The notes beneath the pieces are model-generated. The model did not search any database. It was not told where the DNA came from and worked only from the letters and a program-made list of their open reading frames with translations. From the NCBI GenBank assembly GCA_020650975.1, contig JAIPMN010000009.1:1-39966 (forward strand): a DNA stretch of 39,966 nt, read 5' to 3'. The stretch comes from Apostichopus californicus (Eukaryota; Echinodermata; Holothuroidea; Aspidochirotida; Stichopodidae). Position numbers and translations under genes: made by a program. This document shows, in pieces, positions 37,401 through 39,245 of the stretch (within the stretch, counting starts at the first letter, position 1; every line of letters starts with the position of its first letter).

Positions 37401-39245
37401 TTTTTTTTATTTTCAGATGAAAACAACTGTGTCCCCAACCCTTGCCAAAATGGAGGACAGTGTGTTGACTTGATTGGTGGATTTGAATGTAACTGTGCAA
37501 ATGGTTTCCAAGGGACTCTTTGTGAAGAAGGTAGTGTCTGTTATTTAATAGATAACTACTTGTAGAGTTGGCTAAGTTGTACAATCAACAATGGTGATGG
37601 GTTTTAGCTGAAGTTTTGCATTTGTCACAGAGAGAGTTAATGGGCAGAGAGAGAAAGAGATACATATCAAGCTATCTAATTGCAATAGGTGCAAAGCTAG
37701 GAATCACAAATACATTGTGAAGGATTTTTTTCGGGGTGCCCCACAGACAACTAGGTCCTTTGGTTAGATCCTAACAGCAAATGTGGGTGTCCGAAAAAGA
37801 AAGGCAAAGTAACAATGTATAGGTTGGTTTAAAAAAGAACACCAAATTTCCAAAAACTGGTCAAACTCTTACACAGGATGATTATCGGCCTACGACTAGT
37901 TTTGTCTTTATATCAGTGCTTCTCCAAAGTGACAGAGGGTGGCACCTATCATTTAATTCCTTATTTGGGTTTATATCAATTCAAAAATCTGAACATTGGT
38001 GTCAACAACTAGTTGTCAGCTGGGTGACCACCAAAGCTAATTTTCTTTCTCACTAAGAACAGACATATGTTTGTGTCAGACGATCAGATCACCGTCGAAA
38101 ATTCACCCTGGAAACGGTGTAAATTTTTGCCTTTGTTTTAGTACAGGGGCACCACTAAATTTCCTTTTAATTGTCTGATCTTTTTGTTCTGCAAAGGATG
38201 GCATCAGGGTGTGTTGAGGGCAGGGGCAGGGACAGATTTATCTTTTAGATGTAGTGGTGGAAGCGGTCCTCTGACTGACACAGTATGAGGTATTTGATGT
38301 AATAGTGGTTGTTTTACATAATTTATTTTACATGAATAGTAATCAAAACCCTTTATATTTAGAACATAATGAAATATGCATAAATATTCAGATTAAGAGA
38401 TTCTGTTTCTGTTTCACCAGTCGTCATGGGTTGCTTTACCGATCCCTGTCAGAATGGTGGCGTTTGCCGAAGCCTTGGAACATCTTATACTTGTACCTGT
38501 GTAGATGGTGCGGGGTTCTTTGGCCAAAACTGCGATGTTGGTGAGTGTAGAACTGTAAAATGTGGTTTTCAATAAATAAAATTTAAAGAAAAGAAAAATG
38601 CTGACATCCAATCGTAGTTAACTTGGTGATCACCTTTTCTTACATGTAGTAGTATAGACGGGTATTGACAGGGTTGAGTGCAGCGAATTTGTCACCAGCA
38701 CAAAGTCATAATTCGAAGTTAACCTTGAATTATGGAATATCTGAAACTGATTGTAGAATAAAACCATGAAGTAGACAGAGACTTCTTGGGATCCATCTGT
38801 TACTATCAGACTGACTGATAATGGGTTGGCAAAAATATTGAGAACAAACGCTAAAAAGGCTGCCAATTACGAATGTTTCTAATAGGCCTGATGATATATA
38901 CCAGTCCTTGAATGTTGAATATCTTTTTCTTCAAGAAATAGTGATTTTAGAAATAGCGAGTCCATAATTATGAACTAAAGCAGTCTGGTATGACTCCCAA
39001 GGTTCATCTCAAATCAGGTATTCCTCCACCTGCACTTAATACGTCTGCCTCTACGTCACCGTGATGACACATACAAATAAAACTCTGCAAACTGAATACC
39101 CAAGTGCGTCTTTCCTCTCTTTTATTGACAGAAATCGATGAATGTGCAAGCAATCCTTGTCGTAACATGGGCGTCTGCAACAACCTCATCGGACGATTTG
39201 AGTGCATATGTGCGGCAGGATTCCTCGGTGCCATGTGTGAAGAGA
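1407..39245 (+). CDS. Secreted or membrane FN3/EGF multidomain protein, 30 exons seen, 3' end missing
   Basis: Joining 30 exons gives one open frame of 1,665 codons plus one base. Order: signal peptide (residues 1-21), eight FN3-like domains (about 23-766), eleven EGF domains (767-1187), one FN3 (1188-1280), ten EGF domains (1281-1665). Each EGF shows six cysteines in EGF spacing; many have the calcium-binding start (D/N-x-D/N-E-C) and the Asp/Asn-hydroxylation pattern C-x-[DN]-x4-[FY]-x-C. All introns are phase 1 with GT-AG ends. From family knowledge, such proteins act outside the cell in adhesion, matrix or ligand binding. That role is inferred; no orthologue is recognised. No transmembrane segment or stop is seen, so the C-terminus lies beyond the right edge. 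The exact end of exon 8 is uncertain by 30 bases. Confidence 0.85.
2793..2857 (+). repeat. tRNA-derived SINE head (Ala-like)
   Basis: The stretch has a GGTTCGTGTCC B-box-like word (2843-2853) after a tRNA-like middle with loop CTTGCGA, which would place TGC at the anticodon. The A box is degenerate (GGTCATATGG). The following 130 bases may be the SINE body, but I see no clear tail or target duplication, so the limits are open. Confidence 0.45.
3412..3482. repeat. 19-bp inverted repeat (hairpin), intron 1
   Basis: TCTTTGTGTAAACACTGTA (3412-3430) faces TACAGCGTTTACACAAAGA (3464-3482): 18 of 19 bases pair across a 33-base loop. It may be a small foldback element or the ends of a deleted transposon. 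No target duplication was found. Confidence 0.6.
5771..6088 (+). CDS. Exon 2: FN3-like domain 1
   Basis: 106 codons, phase 1-1 (residues 23-128), starting [10 protein letters not shown]. It has alternating beta-strand-like segments ([24 protein letters not shown]) and ends just before donor GTGAGT. It lacks the usual early Trp of FN3 strand B, so it is the most divergent of the block. The FN3 call rests on size, phase and neighbours. Confidence 0.78.
6089..6562 (+). other. Intron 2
   Basis: 474 bases of AT-rich DNA between FN3 exons. It has a pyrimidine tract before acceptor TTTGACAG. Nothing else is recognised. Confidence 0.75.
6563..6844 (+). CDS. Exon 3: FN3-like domain 2
   Basis: 94 codons, phase 1-1 (residues 129-222). 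It begins with the proline-rich PSPPPVEG typical of an FN3 start, has Trp in strand B (TAIRWGVD), and a strand-F region LWSIAATF near the end. Donor GTAAGA. An overlapping ORF on the minus strand is only a shadow. Confidence 0.82.
6845..7898 (+). other. Intron 3
   Basis: 1,054 bases. It contains a G run at 7059-7077 and a TTG repeat (7880-7892) beside the acceptor GATGCAG. No coding or mobile sequence is recognised. Confidence 0.7.
7899..8183 (+). CDS. Exon 4: FN3 domain 3
   Basis: 95 codons, phase 1-1 (residues 223-317). Shows FN3 landmarks: [13 protein letters not shown] (strand B Trp), [11 protein letters not shown] (strands C/C'), and [13 protein letters not shown] (the L-x-P-x-T-x-Y-like strand E-F turn). 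Donor GTTAGT. It resembles the isolated FN3 of exon 20, both in the QYIITITDP / EYIINVVDP segment and in overall spacing. Confidence 0.88.
8184..8659 (+). other. Intron 4
   Basis: 476 bases. A G-rich stretch lies at 8219-8258 (several runs of 3-5 G). The acceptor is TTTTCTCAG; a second AG at 8673-8674 would lose 15 bases and keep the frame. Nothing else is recognised. Confidence 0.7.
8660..8929 (+). CDS. Exon 5: FN3 domain 4
   Basis: 90 codons, phase 1-1 (residues 318-407). It starts RPFPPELAV, with [16 protein letters not shown] (strand B Trp, proline loop, strand C Tyr) and [13 protein letters not shown] (strand F Tyr): a canonical FN3. Donor GTAAGG. Confidence 0.88.
8930..10062 (+). other. 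Intron 5
   Basis: 1,133 bases, AT-rich, with T/A runs at 9639-9682 and 9707-9717. No exon, transposon or structured repeat is recognised. Acceptor GCTTCACAG. Confidence 0.7.
10063..10323 (+). CDS. Exon 6: FN3 domain 5
   Basis: 87 codons, phase 1-1 (residues 408-494). [20 protein letters not shown] gives the strand B Trp and strand [14 protein letters not shown] gives the strand E-F turn with Tyr. Donor GTAAGT. It is the only exon of this gene that ends in T, which restricts which exons could follow it without damaging the joined codon. Confidence 0.87.
10611..10874 (+). CDS. Exon 7: FN3 domain 6
   Basis: 88 codons, phase 1-1 (residues 495-582). PVGTPSGV start, [18 protein letters not shown] (Phe replaces the strand B Trp), and [11 protein letters not shown], a textbook FN3 L-x-x-x-T-x-Y motif. 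Donor GTGAGT. Intron 6 before it is only 287 bases. Confidence 0.88.
11085..11480. repeat. Degenerate ACATGTTAT/ACACATAAT repeat field
   Basis: Words such as TTACATGTTAT, GCATGTTTATG and TTACACATAAT recur many times in both orientations with irregular spacing. This fits an old, decayed minisatellite with internal inverted symmetry. Confidence 0.55.
12381..12407. repeat. Perfect 10-bp hairpin, intron 7
   Basis: CCAAGCCCTA, a 7-base loop (ACCATGG), then TAGGGCTTGG: a perfect stem. No role is known. It could be a small cruciform-forming site or a chance foldback. Confidence 0.6.
12825..13376 (+). CDS. Exon 8: FN3 domains 7 and 8 in one exon
   Basis: 184 codons, phase 1-1 (residues 583-766). 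The first FN3 has [19 protein letters not shown] and [11 protein letters not shown]. The second starts near residue 677 (PLPPRQ) with [19 protein letters not shown]. This is the only exon with two domains, so the intron between them was lost or never present. The donor used here (A|GTGGAA) is weak. A better donor (A|GTATGA) 30 bases on, after 13406, keeps the same phase and adds ten residues. The domain end and a drop in GC near 13380 favour 13376; splice strength favours 13406. If neither is used, the frame stops at 13466-13468. Confidence 0.82.
13377..13903 (+). other. Intron 8
   Basis: 527 bases (or 497 with the alternative donor). It separates the FN3 block from the EGF array. It holds an A run near 13555 and nothing else recognisable. 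No clear AATAAA follows the read-through stop. Confidence 0.65.
13904..14026 (+). CDS. Exon 9: EGF domain 1
   Basis: 41 codons, phase 1-1 (residues 767-807). Six Cys in EGF order starting [16 protein letters not shown] and ending FGGTNC. No calcium-binding or hydroxylation consensus. Donor GTTAGT. Confidence 0.86.
14027..15717 (+). other. Intron 9
   Basis: 1,691 bases. It holds TTG repeats near 14176-14197, a GA run (15066-15078) and a short direct repeat (AAGTTGTCATACTGCT, at 15660 and 15680) just before the acceptor. No exon or transposon is recognised. Confidence 0.7.
15718..15831 (+). CDS. Exon 10: EGF domain 2
   Basis: 38 codons, phase 1-1 (residues 808-845), EVNDC start, [19 protein letters not shown] end. 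[10 protein letters not shown] matches the Asp/Asn hydroxylation pattern. The longer plus-strand ORF from 15724 is out of frame with this exon and is a shadow. Confidence 0.87.
15832..16256 (+). other. Intron 10
   Basis: 425 bases, AT-rich, no recognised element. Acceptor CTTTTGCAG. Confidence 0.75.
16257..16370 (+). CDS. Exon 11: EGF domain 3, calcium-binding start
   Basis: 38 codons, phase 1-1 (residues 846-883). NIDEC start (calcium-binding type), [16 protein letters not shown]. The hydroxylation pattern is broken because Val stands at the aromatic position ([10 protein letters not shown]). Donor GTAAGT. Confidence 0.88.
16371..17140 (+). other. Intron 11
   Basis: 770 bases with no recognised exon or repeat. 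It ends in a T-rich tract and acceptor TTTTTAG. Confidence 0.72.
17141..17251 (+). CDS. Exon 12: EGF domain 4, calcium-binding
   Basis: 37 codons, phase 1-1 (residues 884-920). NINEC start, [10 protein letters not shown] hydroxylation match, [10 protein letters not shown] end. Donor GTACTG is weak (no G at +5). A LINE copy begins within about 50 bases of this donor. Confidence 0.87.
17292..17880 (+). mobile_element. 5'-truncated L2/CR1-like LINE, reverse transcriptase tail and 3'UTR
   Basis: An open frame (17292-17585, 97 codons) carries the C-terminal signature of L2/CR1-group polymerases: [34 protein letters not shown], then [11 protein letters not shown] before the stop. About 295 bases of 3'UTR follow, ending GCGCTATATAAGATTTTATT, a tail style typical of the group. 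All domains upstream are missing, as in normal 5' truncation. The copy lies in the same direction as the host gene. Confidence 0.8.
17961..18031 (+). repeat. tRNA-derived SINE head or tRNA pseudogene (Thr-TGT-like)
   Basis: A-box-like TAGTGGTAGAGTG (17971-17983), an anticodon arm with loop CTTGTAA (TGT at the anticodon), and a perfect B box GGTTCGAATCC (18009-18019). The T stem 3' side (CCTTT) does not pair with GCTGG and the acceptor arm does not close, so this is not an intact tRNA gene. Confidence 0.6.
18870..18980 (+). CDS. Exon 13: EGF domain 5, calcium-binding
   Basis: 37 codons, phase 1-1 (residues 921-957). EINEC start, CLSNPC (fits the C-x-S-x-P-C O-glucosylation pattern), [10 protein letters not shown] (hydroxylation match), GFTGTTC. 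Donor GTGAGT. Confidence 0.88.
18981..20103 (+). other. Intron 13
   Basis: 1,123 bases. It contains a G-rich block at 19138-19190 and a C-rich stretch at 19028-19044. AT-rich DNA with no recognised exon fills the rest. Confidence 0.7.
19138..19190 (+). repeat. G-rich low-complexity block
   Basis: Six or more runs of three or more G on the coding strand (GGGGGAGGGGGGTGGGTGGG and further), so a G-quadruplex could form in DNA or in the pre-mRNA. It may be plain low-complexity sequence. Confidence 0.6.
20104..20217 (+). CDS. Exon 14: EGF domain 6, calcium-binding
   Basis: 38 codons, phase 1-1 (residues 958-995). NIDEC start, CASSPC (O-glucosylation pattern), [17 protein letters not shown] (hydroxylation match), [10 protein letters not shown]. 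Donor GTAAGT. Confidence 0.89.
20218..21551 (+). other. Intron 14
   Basis: 1,334 bases. The central part (20450-20930) is GC-rich and unlike its surroundings; see the separate entry. The flanks are AT-rich with no recognised feature. Confidence 0.7.
20450..20930. repeat. GC-rich inserted segment, unclassified
   Basis: Composition jumps from AT-rich to clearly GC-rich and back. Short words recur inside (CAGCTCACTTGAGACC / TAGTCCCCTTGGGACCCC; TTCGCC, TTCGTC, TTCGTG). No open frame with a known domain and no clear terminal repeats. It could be an LTR or an untranslated part of a retroelement, or another dispersed repeat. The limits are approximate. Confidence 0.4.
21552..21665 (+). CDS. Exon 15: EGF domain 7
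   Basis: 38 codons, phase 1-1 (residues 996-1033). NPNEC start, CGSNPC (O-glucosylation pattern), [17 protein letters not shown] (hydroxylation match), GFSGPMC. Donor GTGAGC. Its last base is C, so only exons starting with suitable bases can follow it well. Confidence 0.88.
21666..22001 (+). other. Intron 15
   Basis: 336 bases, AT-rich, with a T-rich tract (21979-21993) before the acceptor TTCCAG. Nothing else is seen. Confidence 0.75.
22002..22115 (+). CDS. Exon 16: EGF domain 8
   Basis: 38 codons, phase 1-1 (residues 1034-1071). [10 protein letters not shown] start (no acidic calcium ligand), [10 protein letters not shown] (hydroxylation pattern still present), GFEGTTC. Donor GTAAGT. Confidence 0.87.
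   Translation, partial: NPAVVGPIPASQMDNVLTRPMGLSVYVTQALRARLAH
22116..22601 (+). other. Intron 16
   Basis: 486 bases, no recognised element. Acceptor TTTATGTAG. Confidence 0.75.
22602..22715 (+). CDS. Exon 17: EGF domain 9
   Basis: 38 codons, phase 1-1 (residues 1072-1109). DIVNC start, [17 protein letters not shown] (hydroxylation match), NFMGDRC. Donor GTGAGT. Confidence 0.88.
22716..23204 (+). other. Intron 17
   Basis: 489 bases of AT-rich DNA, nothing recognised. Acceptor TTTCTAACAG. Confidence 0.75.
23205..23327 (+). CDS. Exon 18: EGF domain 10
   Basis: 41 codons, phase 1-1 (residues 1110-1150). NTIDC start, NPCLNNGLC, then a loop three residues longer than in neighbours ([12 protein letters not shown]), which breaks the hydroxylation pattern. 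Ends GFQGPLC. Donor GTGAGT. Confidence 0.86.
23328..24802 (+). other. Intron 18
   Basis: 1,475 bases with a 17-bp G-rich minisatellite (23790-23878). A stretch at 24110-24310 reads partly open on the minus strand but shows no domain. C-rich sequence lies at 24416-24430. No exon found. Confidence 0.7.
23790..23878 (+). repeat. 17-bp G-rich minisatellite
   Basis: About four and a half copies of TGGAGGGAGGGCTAGGG ending in a run of G. Each unit has three G3 runs on the coding strand, so G-quadruplexes are likely in single-stranded form. The near-identity of the copies suggests recent expansion. Confidence 0.85.
24803..24913 (+). CDS. Exon 19: divergent EGF domain 11
   Basis: 37 codons, phase 1-1 (residues 1151-1187). 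Six Cys, but the usual NGG before Cys3 is replaced (CVNEIQC) and the Cys5-Cys6 loop is DWQGRLC. It lies directly before the lone FN3 domain. Donor GTATGT. Confidence 0.83.
24955..25450. repeat. Inverted minisatellite, about 20-bp units
   Basis: Left arm (24955-25026) carries AGAGCTTTTAGTTAGGTA units. The right part (25188-25380) carries about nine copies in the opposite sense (ACCTAACTAAAAGCTCT), then flips again from 25390 to 25450. Arms of this length could fold into a large cruciform or a dsRNA hairpin. A perfect short stem (CCTAACTAA / TTAGTTAGG) marks the last flip at 25381-25406. Confidence 0.82.
25027..25187 (-). mobile_element. Fragment of a non-LTR endonuclease inside the minisatellite
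   Basis: The minus strand reads [21 protein letters not shown], matching the EEP motif region (G/S-D-[FL]-N-A-K-H...W-G) of Jockey-type elements. The preceding part fits better in another frame ([19 protein letters not shown]), so a frameshift lies between. It is a dead remnant of about 160 bases, held between repeat arms of opposite direction. Confidence 0.65.
25824..26130. mobile_element. hAT-type non-autonomous transposon (MITE) with 8-bp TSD
   Basis: A 307-bp element with perfect 15-bp terminal inverted repeats: CAGGGTTGTCCAACC at the left end, GGTTGGACAACCCTG at the right. It is flanked by an exact 8-bp duplication TCCTATAT (25816-25823 and 26131-26138). The 8-bp duplication and the CAG...CTG ends point to the hAT superfamily. 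The inside is GC-rich with GGGCC words and has no transposase, so it moved by a transposase made elsewhere. Confidence 0.88.
26240..26341 (+). mobile_element. LINE 3' tail (L2/CR1-like)
   Basis: GTACAGCGCGGCGAGACTTT, then GTTGTGCTATATAAGAACTG, then an ATT repeat (26320-26338). This is the usual ending of L2/CR1 elements and resembles the end of the copy at 17292-17880 (GTGCGCTATATAAG). The upstream limit is not clear. Confidence 0.55.
26721..27290 (+). mobile_element. 5'-truncated CR1-like LINE, polymerase C-terminus and 3'UTR
   Basis: In the frame 26721-26975 the sequence reads [33 protein letters not shown], then STFK-like [14 protein letters not shown] before TAG. H-x-YNTR and G-x-x-WN-x-L are hallmarks of the C-terminal region of non-LTR polymerases. 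A 3'UTR of about 315 bases follows, ending in (AATAAATTC)n (27262-27290). It lacks everything upstream. It includes a G-rich run (27050-27082). Confidence 0.75.
27421..27699 (+). CDS. Exon 20: isolated FN3 domain 9 inside the EGF array
   Basis: 93 codons, phase 1-1 (residues 1188-1280). [15 protein letters not shown] (strand B, Phe for Trp), [14 protein letters not shown] (strand C), [14 protein letters not shown] (strand F Tyr). EYIINVVDP matches QYIITITDP of exon 4 in place and spacing, so a copy of an FN3 cassette from the N-terminal block is plausible. Donor GTATTA is weak. The upstream intron is packed with mobile elements. Confidence 0.87.
27700..28875 (+). other. Intron 20
   Basis: 1,176 bases. 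It has a 16-bp perfect palindrome with a central E-box (27792-27807). The stretch 27960-28100 ends ATGAGAAATAAGTTTGAAAT, which resembles a LINE tail but has no coding support. A C-rich run lies at 28765-28789. No exon found. Confidence 0.68.
27792..27807. promoter_or_regulatory. 16-bp palindrome with GTCACGTGAC E-box
   Basis: CGAGTCACGTGACTCG is a perfect palindrome. Its core GTCACGTGAC is the extended E-box bound by MiT/TFE-type bHLH-ZIP factors in animals. The site is intronic, 92 bases after exon 20; use as an enhancer is only a guess. Confidence 0.4.
28876..28995 (+). CDS. Exon 21: divergent EGF domain 12
   Basis: 40 codons, phase 1-1 (residues 1281-1320). [15 protein letters not shown], then a long Cys3-Cys4 loop ([11 protein letters not shown]), CRC, TFSGPTC. 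Like exon 19 it lacks NGG before Cys3; exons 19 and 21 bracket the FN3 exon. Donor GTTAGT. Confidence 0.83.
29220..29690. repeat. AT-rich palindromic satellite (AATCATATTATA family)
   Basis: About 30 overlapping copies of words such as AATCATATTATAAT with period 9 to 12. ATATTATAAT-type words are nearly self-complementary, so long AT cruciforms are likely. The 5' part (29238-29320) repeats TACTCAGGAATCATATTGTA, which may be the seed of the array. Confidence 0.85.
29883..29942 (+). repeat. 30-bp direct duplication upstream of exon 22
   Basis: Two exact copies of a 30-bp unit beginning TATGACACTGATCTGATC and ending TTTTGTAGTTTG. Each copy contains a TTTTGTAG acceptor-like word and a CTGAT branch-point-like word, 52 bases or more before the real acceptor. 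Confidence 0.8.
29995..30108 (+). CDS. Exon 22: EGF domain 13
   Basis: 38 codons, phase 1-1 (residues 1321-1358). [26 protein letters not shown] (hydroxylation match), [10 protein letters not shown]. The acceptor CATCTAG fits the phase. A second AG six bases inside the exon (29999-30000) could be a tandem acceptor that removes two residues. Confidence 0.86.
30109..31318 (+). other. Intron 22
   Basis: 1,210 bases, with the MITE at 30484-30773. 30109-30470 and 30790-31318 show no recognised feature. Acceptor ATTCCCACAG. Confidence 0.72.
30484..30773. mobile_element. hAT-like MITE with 8-bp TSD
   Basis: A 290-bp element. Left end CAGGCGTGTAGCCAAGGGAGG and right end (reverse complement) CAGGCGCGTAGCGAGCAATT share CAGGCG-GTAGC as imperfect terminal inverted repeats. 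An exact 8-bp duplication GCTGTAAG flanks it (30476-30483 and 30774-30781). Inside are a G/C run (30508-30538) and a T-rich stretch; no ORF. The 8-bp duplication supports hAT; the ends differ from the MITE at 25824, so it is another family. Confidence 0.85.
31319..31432 (+). CDS. Exon 23: EGF domain 14, calcium-binding
   Basis: 38 codons, phase 1-1 (residues 1359-1396). DVNEC start, [16 protein letters not shown] (hydroxylation match with Asn), GFSGTNC. Donor GTAAAT. Confidence 0.88.
31433..32880 (+). other. Intron 23
   Basis: 1,448 bases. It holds the TCTCGCGAGA-type array (31794-32110). 32110-32880 is AT-rich with no recognised exon. Small ORFs near 31543-31774 overlap on both strands and show no domain. 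Confidence 0.7.
31794..32110. repeat. Array of GAGATCTCGCGAGA palindromic units
   Basis: About 14 degenerate units of roughly 20 bp with core AGATCTCGYGAGAA. Three copies contain the perfect palindrome TCTCGCGAGA (31846-31855, 31887-31896, 31973-31982). Others have the TpG or CpA forms (TCTCGTGAGA, TCTCACGAGA, TCTCACAAGA) that arise from CpG decay. In animals TCTCGCGAGA is a known promoter motif bound by BANP. The array sits in an intron and not at a promoter. Confidence 0.8.
32881..32997 (+). CDS. Exon 24: EGF domain 15
   Basis: 39 codons, phase 1-1 (residues 1397-1435). [27 protein letters not shown] (no calcium or hydroxylation consensus), [10 protein letters not shown]. Donor GTAAGT. Confidence 0.87.
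32998..33524 (+). other. Intron 24
   Basis: 527 bases, largely occupied by the tetranucleotide array at 33210-33413. Acceptor CTCTTTCCAG. Confidence 0.75.
33210..33413. repeat. (AGTC)n microsatellite with higher-order units
   Basis: Starts as (AATG)n, passes into (AGTC)n, then forms units with ATAGTCAGTCAGTC and CACTCAGTC interruptions, ending (AATC)n. The mix shows several rounds of slippage and interruption. Confidence 0.92.
33525..33638 (+). CDS. Exon 25: EGF domain 16
   Basis: 38 codons, phase 1-1 (residues 1436-1473). NIPDC start, CQNGGTC, which fits the O-fucosylation pattern C2-x4-[ST]-C3 (the only domain here that does), [10 protein letters not shown] (hydroxylation match), GFSGVNC. 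Donor GTAAGT. Intron 25 after it is only 299 bases. Confidence 0.88.
33938..34051 (+). CDS. Exon 26: EGF domain 17
   Basis: 38 codons, phase 1-1 (residues 1474-1511). [26 protein letters not shown] (Gln blocks the hydroxylation pattern), [10 protein letters not shown]. The acceptor TTTTGAAG is weak. Donor GTAAAA. It is followed by an array full of better donor-like words. Confidence 0.86.
34052..35347 (+). other. Intron 26
   Basis: 1,296 bases. The first half is the 35-bp satellite (34095-34750). 34750-35347 is AT-rich with recurrent ACAGACTGGT-like words and no exon. Acceptor CATCATTAG. Confidence 0.72.
34095..34750 (+). repeat. 35-bp satellite rich in splice-donor-like words
   Basis: About 18 units of 35 bp, some shortened to about 23-24 bp (TTATTCAGCCGTAATGTAAG is the core, with TATGTTTGAAGTATG between). 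Copies in the 5' half are nearly identical; those after 34500 decay. About 16 units contain GTAAGTAT, a full match to the intron side of a strong 5' splice site, and most contain TTATTCAG, acceptor-like, seven bases before it. Confidence 0.88.
35348..35461 (+). CDS. Exon 27: EGF domain 18, calcium-binding
   Basis: 38 codons, phase 1-1 (residues 1512-1549). DFDEC start, [17 protein letters not shown] (hydroxylation match), GFFGTNC. Donor GTAAAT. Confidence 0.89.
35462..37416 (+). other. Intron 27
   Basis: 1,955 bases. It has an (AATC) run at 35928-35942 and a minus-strand SINE at 36490-36755. 35945-36480 and 36760-37416 hold nothing I can name; ORFs on the minus strand there have no domain. 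Confidence 0.68.
36490..36755 (-). repeat. tRNA-derived SINE, minus strand
   Basis: Minus strand from 36755: AGCTCAGTGGTTAACGCGG (A box), CCTTCCAATCATAAGG (anticodon arm), CCCCGGTTCGCGTCA (B box, 36695-36705), then about 190 bases of unique body including CTTCGGTCAGCTTGCGGC and TTCCTGCTTGCAGGAGGATC. The head is a clear Pol III type promoter; the body limits are approximate and no tail repeat was found. Confidence 0.6.
37417..37530 (+). CDS. Exon 28: EGF domain 19
   Basis: 38 codons, phase 1-1 (residues 1550-1587). DENNC start (acidic, calcium-type), [19 protein letters not shown] (hydroxylation match), GFQGTLC. Donor GTAGTG. Confidence 0.88.
37531..38420 (+). other. Intron 28
   Basis: 890 bases with a short GA run (37627-37660) and no recognised element. 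Acceptor TTTCACCAG. Confidence 0.72.
38421..38540 (+). CDS. Exon 29: EGF domain 20
   Basis: 40 codons, phase 1-1 (residues 1588-1627). [26 protein letters not shown], then a Cys5-Cys6 loop lengthened by two residues ([12 protein letters not shown]). No calcium consensus. Donor GTGAGT. Confidence 0.86.
38541..39131 (+). other. Intron 29
   Basis: 591 bases, AT-rich, nothing recognised. Acceptor TTATTGACAG. Confidence 0.74.
39132..39245 (+). CDS. Exon 30: EGF domain 21, calcium-binding; last exon in window
   Basis: 38 codons, phase 1-1 (residues 1628-1665). EIDEC start, CASNPC (O-glucosylation pattern), [17 protein letters not shown] (hydroxylation match with Asn), GFLGAMC. Donor GTATGT, so at least one more exon lies beyond 39966. 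ORFs overlapping this exon in other frames are shadows. Confidence 0.88.
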
